The position numbers and the translations under genes are program-made. From assembly GCF_900129115.1 (NCBI RefSeq), contig NZ_FQUR01000008.1, positions 124,001-188,000 of the forward strand: DNA of 64,000 nucleotides, written 5' to 3'. This document shows positions 61,491 through 64,000 of the stretch, one piece after another (within the stretch, counting starts at the first letter, position 1; every line of letters begins with the position of its first letter). The notes under the pieces are model-generated. The model saw only the letters and a list, made by a program, of their open reading frames with translations, made no database searches and was not told the DNA's origin. Origin of the DNA: Thermoanaerobacter uzonensis DSM 18761. Lineage in GTDB: Bacteria > Bacillota > Thermoanaerobacteria > Thermoanaerobacterales > Thermoanaerobacteraceae.

Positions 61491-62552
61491 TTTAGACGAC
61501 ACATAAAGGGCTGCAGCTCCGCAAGCATTAAAAAAGTCTGGCTCACTTTCATAATTTCTTCCCATTGTTGATAAGTTAAGCCCAGATTCTTCTATGTATT
61601 TTCTTATAATTTCAGCTTCAATAAATTCTATTTTATATCGCGAAAATACAGGATTTGAATTTATCTGCTCCTTTATTATTTTTTCTTTTTCTTCTTCCAT
61701 TGTAGGAAAAGTCAAAACACAGGAACTGTTACACAGCTCTAAAACAGTTATAGTATGGTGACTAATCCCTTGATGTCTCTGCCTTTTATCATTAAACCCA
61801 ATTCTTGGGATAAGTACAGGCTTACCTCCTAATTTATTTGTAGCATCTATTATATGGGCTTGTTCTACCCCTGAAAACCCATATTTGGTTCCTGTGCCAA
61901 TTATTCCTGGTCCCATTGCTACTATAACAACATCTGCTTTTAACACTTCCTTTGCACCTATCAAAGCAGTATAAATATTTACACACTCATAATCTCCTCC
62001 AAAAGCATGTCCAATTGTAACTGTTTTATCTATTATTCCCCTCTTTTTAAGCTCAAAAACTGTATTGCTGAAACTAATAGGCAGACATCCTCCATCTGTC
62101 ATCACATACGTAATTTTAAGGTTAGGATTTGTACTTTTTAACACTAAGGCTACAGGTGCTACCATACTGTGAAGTTCTCCAACTATTACAGGCAAATCTT
62201 CTAAACTTTCGAACTCTTCAAAAGCAGTATGATAAGGATTGTTTTGCTCCTCCATTGCTAACACATTTATTTGAAAAGGTGTATATCTTAATTTCATAAT
62301 ATGCCCATTTCCTATAGCATCGTATTTAGGGTATTTGAGATTTACAACTATAAAGTCATAGCCCCCTGTTCCAAGATTTAAAAGGCGAGCAGTTCGGTTT
62401 ACATAAACTTTATCTCCTACTTCTATTTTCCCAGTTACATCGTCATAATTTAAAGCTAATACCTTTTCTCCCTCTGACTCAACCTCTACAACAGTTATAC
62501 CCTCTCTTTGTGACACAATTTTACTTACCTTAGCTAAATAAACACTAATCAC
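61476..62552 (-). CDS. DUF3866 family protein
   Basis: 358-residue protein of an uncharacterised Firmicute family. Motifs include LGTGGYDFIVVNLKYPKYDA, MTDGGCLPISFSNTV, HAFGGDYECVNIYTALIGA and VVIVAMGPGIIGTGTKYGFSG. These glycine-rich turns suggest an alpha/beta nucleotide- or substrate-binding fold. No membrane segments. GTG start at 62552, two bases after the glycosyltransferase stop; it belongs to the spoIIM-side cluster. Confidence 0.75.
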   Translation of the reverse strand: MISVYLAKVSKIVSQREGITVVEVESEGEKVLALNYDDVTGKIEVGDKVYVNRTARLLNLGTGGYDFIVVNLKYPKYDAIGNGHIMKLRYTPFQINVLAMEEQNNPYHTAFEEFESLEDLPVIVGELHSMVAPVALVLKSTNPNLKITYVMTDGGCLPISFSNTVFELKKRGIIDKTVTIGHAFGGDYECVNIYTALIGAKEVLKADVVIVAMGPGIIGTGTKYGFSGVEQAHIIDATNKLGGKPVLIPRIGFNDKRQRHQGISHHTITVLELCNSSCVLTFPTMEEEKEKIIKEQINSNPVFSRYKIEFIEAEIIRKYIEESGLNLSTMGRNYESEPDFFNACGAAALYVSSKLVRN

Positions 62553-62553
62553 C

Positions 62554-63366
62554 TTATCTTTCTCCTTTTCTTCCTAACATATCGAGGTAATTTAAAAATT
62601 TATTTTTTTCGATTAAAGCAGTCAAAGAATATTTTTCTGTAAAAATATGTAATAAAATTAGCAATGCCAATATTATCAACTTGTTATATAAATCAAAAAT
62701 AAGAATACTGCTTATTCCCAAAGACATTCCTAAAACATTTGATCCAGTATCTCCCATCATCACATTTGATTTTAAATCCTCTGGCAAATACACTAAAAGA
62801 ATCAGAGTAAGTAATATCAAGAAATAGAGATGAGCCTTTCCAATTATTAAAAAAATCAAAGAAATAGCTAAAAAAATTTTTCCACATCTTCCAGGTCGCA
62901 AGTCTACAAGGTTTAAAAAATTTGTAAAAAGTGCGATTATCAAGGTATTTATTATCAATTCCTCTATATTATTTTTCCCAACATTAAAACTTATAAAAAA
63001 AGCAATTAAAACTCCTGATAAAGCCTTTAAACTGCCTGTAGTAGGCTTTCCTTTTAAAAGCATAGTTATATGACCCTTTAGCCCTCTTACACTTCTGTCT
63101 CCTAATACATCATCTATAAAACCGACAAAAGAAATCAGTGATAAGCTCAATAAAATTATCTCTTGATATTCTATTCTAACTCCAAATAAATTGAGGATTA
63201 CAATTGACACAAATAAAGCAGGAACAAATACAATACCACCACAAACAGGTATCATAACTTTTTTATAGTTTTCTTTCAAACACAAAGGCTTGTTAATAAT
63301 GCTATAAAAAAGCTTTTTTGTTATAACTGTCATTATTAAAGGAATTAATATTTTAGCCCAAAACAC
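62554..63366 (-). CDS. Glycosyltransferase family 4 (MraY/WecA-like) membrane protein
   Basis: 270 residues, strongly hydrophobic. The family's polyprenyl-phosphate phosphosugar transferase motifs are FIDDVLGDRSVRGLKGH (the DD pair), NLVDLRPGRCGK and NVMMGDTGSNVLGM. It is shorter than MraY or WecA, so the substrate is unclear; it probably acts on lipid-linked sugars for cell-surface glycans. GTG start, overlapping the end of the GT2 gene. Confidence 0.88.
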   Translation of the reverse strand: MFWAKILIPLIMTVITKKLFYSIINKPLCLKENYKKVMIPVCGGIVFVPALFVSIVILNLFGVRIEYQEIILLSLSLISFVGFIDDVLGDRSVRGLKGHITMLLKGKPTTGSLKALSGVLIAFFISFNVGKNNIEELIINTLIIALFTNFLNLVDLRPGRCGKIFLAISLIFLIIGKAHLYFLILLTLILLVYLPEDLKSNVMMGDTGSNVLGMSLGISSILIFDLYNKLIILALLILLHIFTEKYSLTALIEKNKFLNYLDMLGRKGER

Positions 63367-64000
63367 TATCTCACCTGCTCTTCTCTAATATTCTTTGAAA
63401 ACAACTTATACACTAATACTTTTAGTATATCCCAAAACTGCTTACCTCTGTGCAGAAAGCCTTTCAAGTTTCTCCCTGTAACAGAGTGTGTCATATTCAC
63501 TTCTACTTCTTTTATTTTAAACCCTTTCTTTAATATATCTATTGTCATACCAACTTCTATTCCAAAACCTTTATAAAAAGTTTTTAAACTCTCTAAAACC
63601 TCTTTTTTAAAAGCCCTTTGACCTGACAAGACAGATTCAATTTCATATCCTGTAAAGTATTTTACTCCTTTTCTGGCTAAAGTTTTAACAAAGCCAAATC
63701 CAGCTTTTATATTTGTCTTTGGAAACTTAGCAATTGTAACATCTGCTTTTCCCTCAAGAACAGGCAATATAAGTTTTTTGACTTCTCGTGACGAAAGACC
63801 TACATCTGCATCTAAAAAAACTATCACGTCATTTTTTGTATATTTTAAACCTTCTTTTAAAGCTGTTCCTTTGCCAACATTTCTCTTCATATTGACTATT
63901 TTAGCTCCTGCTTTTCTTGCCTTTTCAGCAGTACTATCAGTTGAGCCATCATTTATTACGATGACTTCATCAATTTCTTCAACATCTTTTAATCCTTTTA
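63366..64000 (-). CDS. Glycosyltransferase family 2, 5' end missing
   Basis: The reading frame is open to the last bases of the window, so the N terminus is missing. Visible landmarks are NDGSTDST near the 5' end, GKGTALKEGL, and VIVFLDADVGLS (DxD metal site). It adds sugars from nucleotide-sugar donors to lipid-linked or surface glycans. Overlaps the start of the GT4 gene by one base; the two are probably one operon. Confidence 0.92.
   Translation of the reverse strand, partial: KGLKDVEEIDEVIVINDGSTDSTAEKARKAGAKIVNMKRNVGKGTALKEGLKYTKNDVIVFLDADVGLSSREVKKLILPVLEGKADVTIAKFPKTNIKAGFGFVKTLARKGVKYFTGYEIESVLSGQRAFKKEVLESLKTFYKGFGIEVGMTIDILKKGFKIKEVEVNMTHSVTGRNLKGFLHRGKQFWDILKVLVYKLFSKNIREEQVR

Noticed and set aside
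1..64000. rRNA, tRNA, CRISPR arrays and prophage genes.
   Set aside because: None was recognised in the sequence.

Overview
The window looks like a chromosomal segment of a thermophilic, anaerobic, endospore-forming Firmicute, most probably a Thermoanaerobacter or Caldanaerobacter-type clostridium. The evidence is AT-rich DNA, strong AAGGAGG-type ribosome sites with frequent TTG and GTG starts, many sporulation genes (spoVS, spoVK, spoVAC-AD-AE, spoIIAA-AB-sigF, spoIIM, dacF, ytfJ), ferredoxin-dependent 2-oxoacid metabolism, and gene orders shared with Bacillus (pgsA-cinA-recA-rny-ymdB-spoVS; mutS-mutL-miaA-hfq; spoVK-ynbB; nudF-spoIIM-xerD-dacF-spoIIA). The genus is inferred from protein likeness and was not searched.

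Layout. 1-13.4 kb (+ strand): rimO (cut by the window edge), pgsA, cinA, recA, recX, rny, ymdB, spoVS, a PHP phosphoesterase, an aspartate aminotransferase, purB, spoVK and a ynbB-like PLP enzyme. A shared hairpin at 13.4 kb separates these from the minus-strand block at 13.4-32.5 kb: an intact tyrosine recombinase with a long palindrome in its leader, rnhA, proC, hfq, miaA, mutL, mutS, miaB, cheR, speD, an S1-domain protein, ispH, plsC, cmk, a chorismate mutase gene without a normal start codon, a small membrane protein, a HI0933-type flavoprotein, a histidine phosphatase, a UPF0489/peptide-arginase-like protein and glutamate dehydrogenase. At 32.7-34.2 kb an IS110-family insertion sequence carries a strongly structured leader that could be its bridge RNA.

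34.3-49.4 kb (mostly minus): an RpiR regulator at the end of a four-gene 2-oxoacid:ferredoxin oxidoreductase operon, surE, an unrecognised + strand gene, a 267-bp inverted-repeat element with a GC-rich foldable core between 30-bp direct repeats, a three-LysM protein, an oxaloacetate decarboxylase/PycB-type carboxyltransferase, speB-speE, a GNAT, a Rsu-type pseudouridine synthase, a two-gene flavin/Fe-S oxidoreductase, dacB, ytfJ and a DUF2953 protein. 49.4-64 kb (minus): a probable + strand small RNA, scpB-scpA, a site-2 protease, a CCA-adding-type enzyme, spoVAE-AD-AC, a membrane-anchored dodecin, the spoIIA operon, dacF, a degenerate XerD-like protein, spoIIM, an EndoQ-type nuclease, nudF, a 40-codon ORF, a DUF3866 protein and two glycosyltransferases (the second cut by the window edge).

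How the genes fit together. Three loci (spoVS, the kor operon and spoIIA) carry the same sigma-H promoter architecture, each with an 11-nt spacer, which ties a central-metabolism operon to the onset of sporulation. Two sporulation genes (spoVK, spoIIM) have long hairpins over their ribosome-binding regions. The DNA-repair set (recA/recX, mutS/mutL, EndoQ, rnhA) and the RNA-modification or turnover set (rny, hfq, miaA, miaB, rimO, a Rsu-type enzyme) are ordinary housekeeping genes. No rRNA, tRNA or CRISPR array was found.
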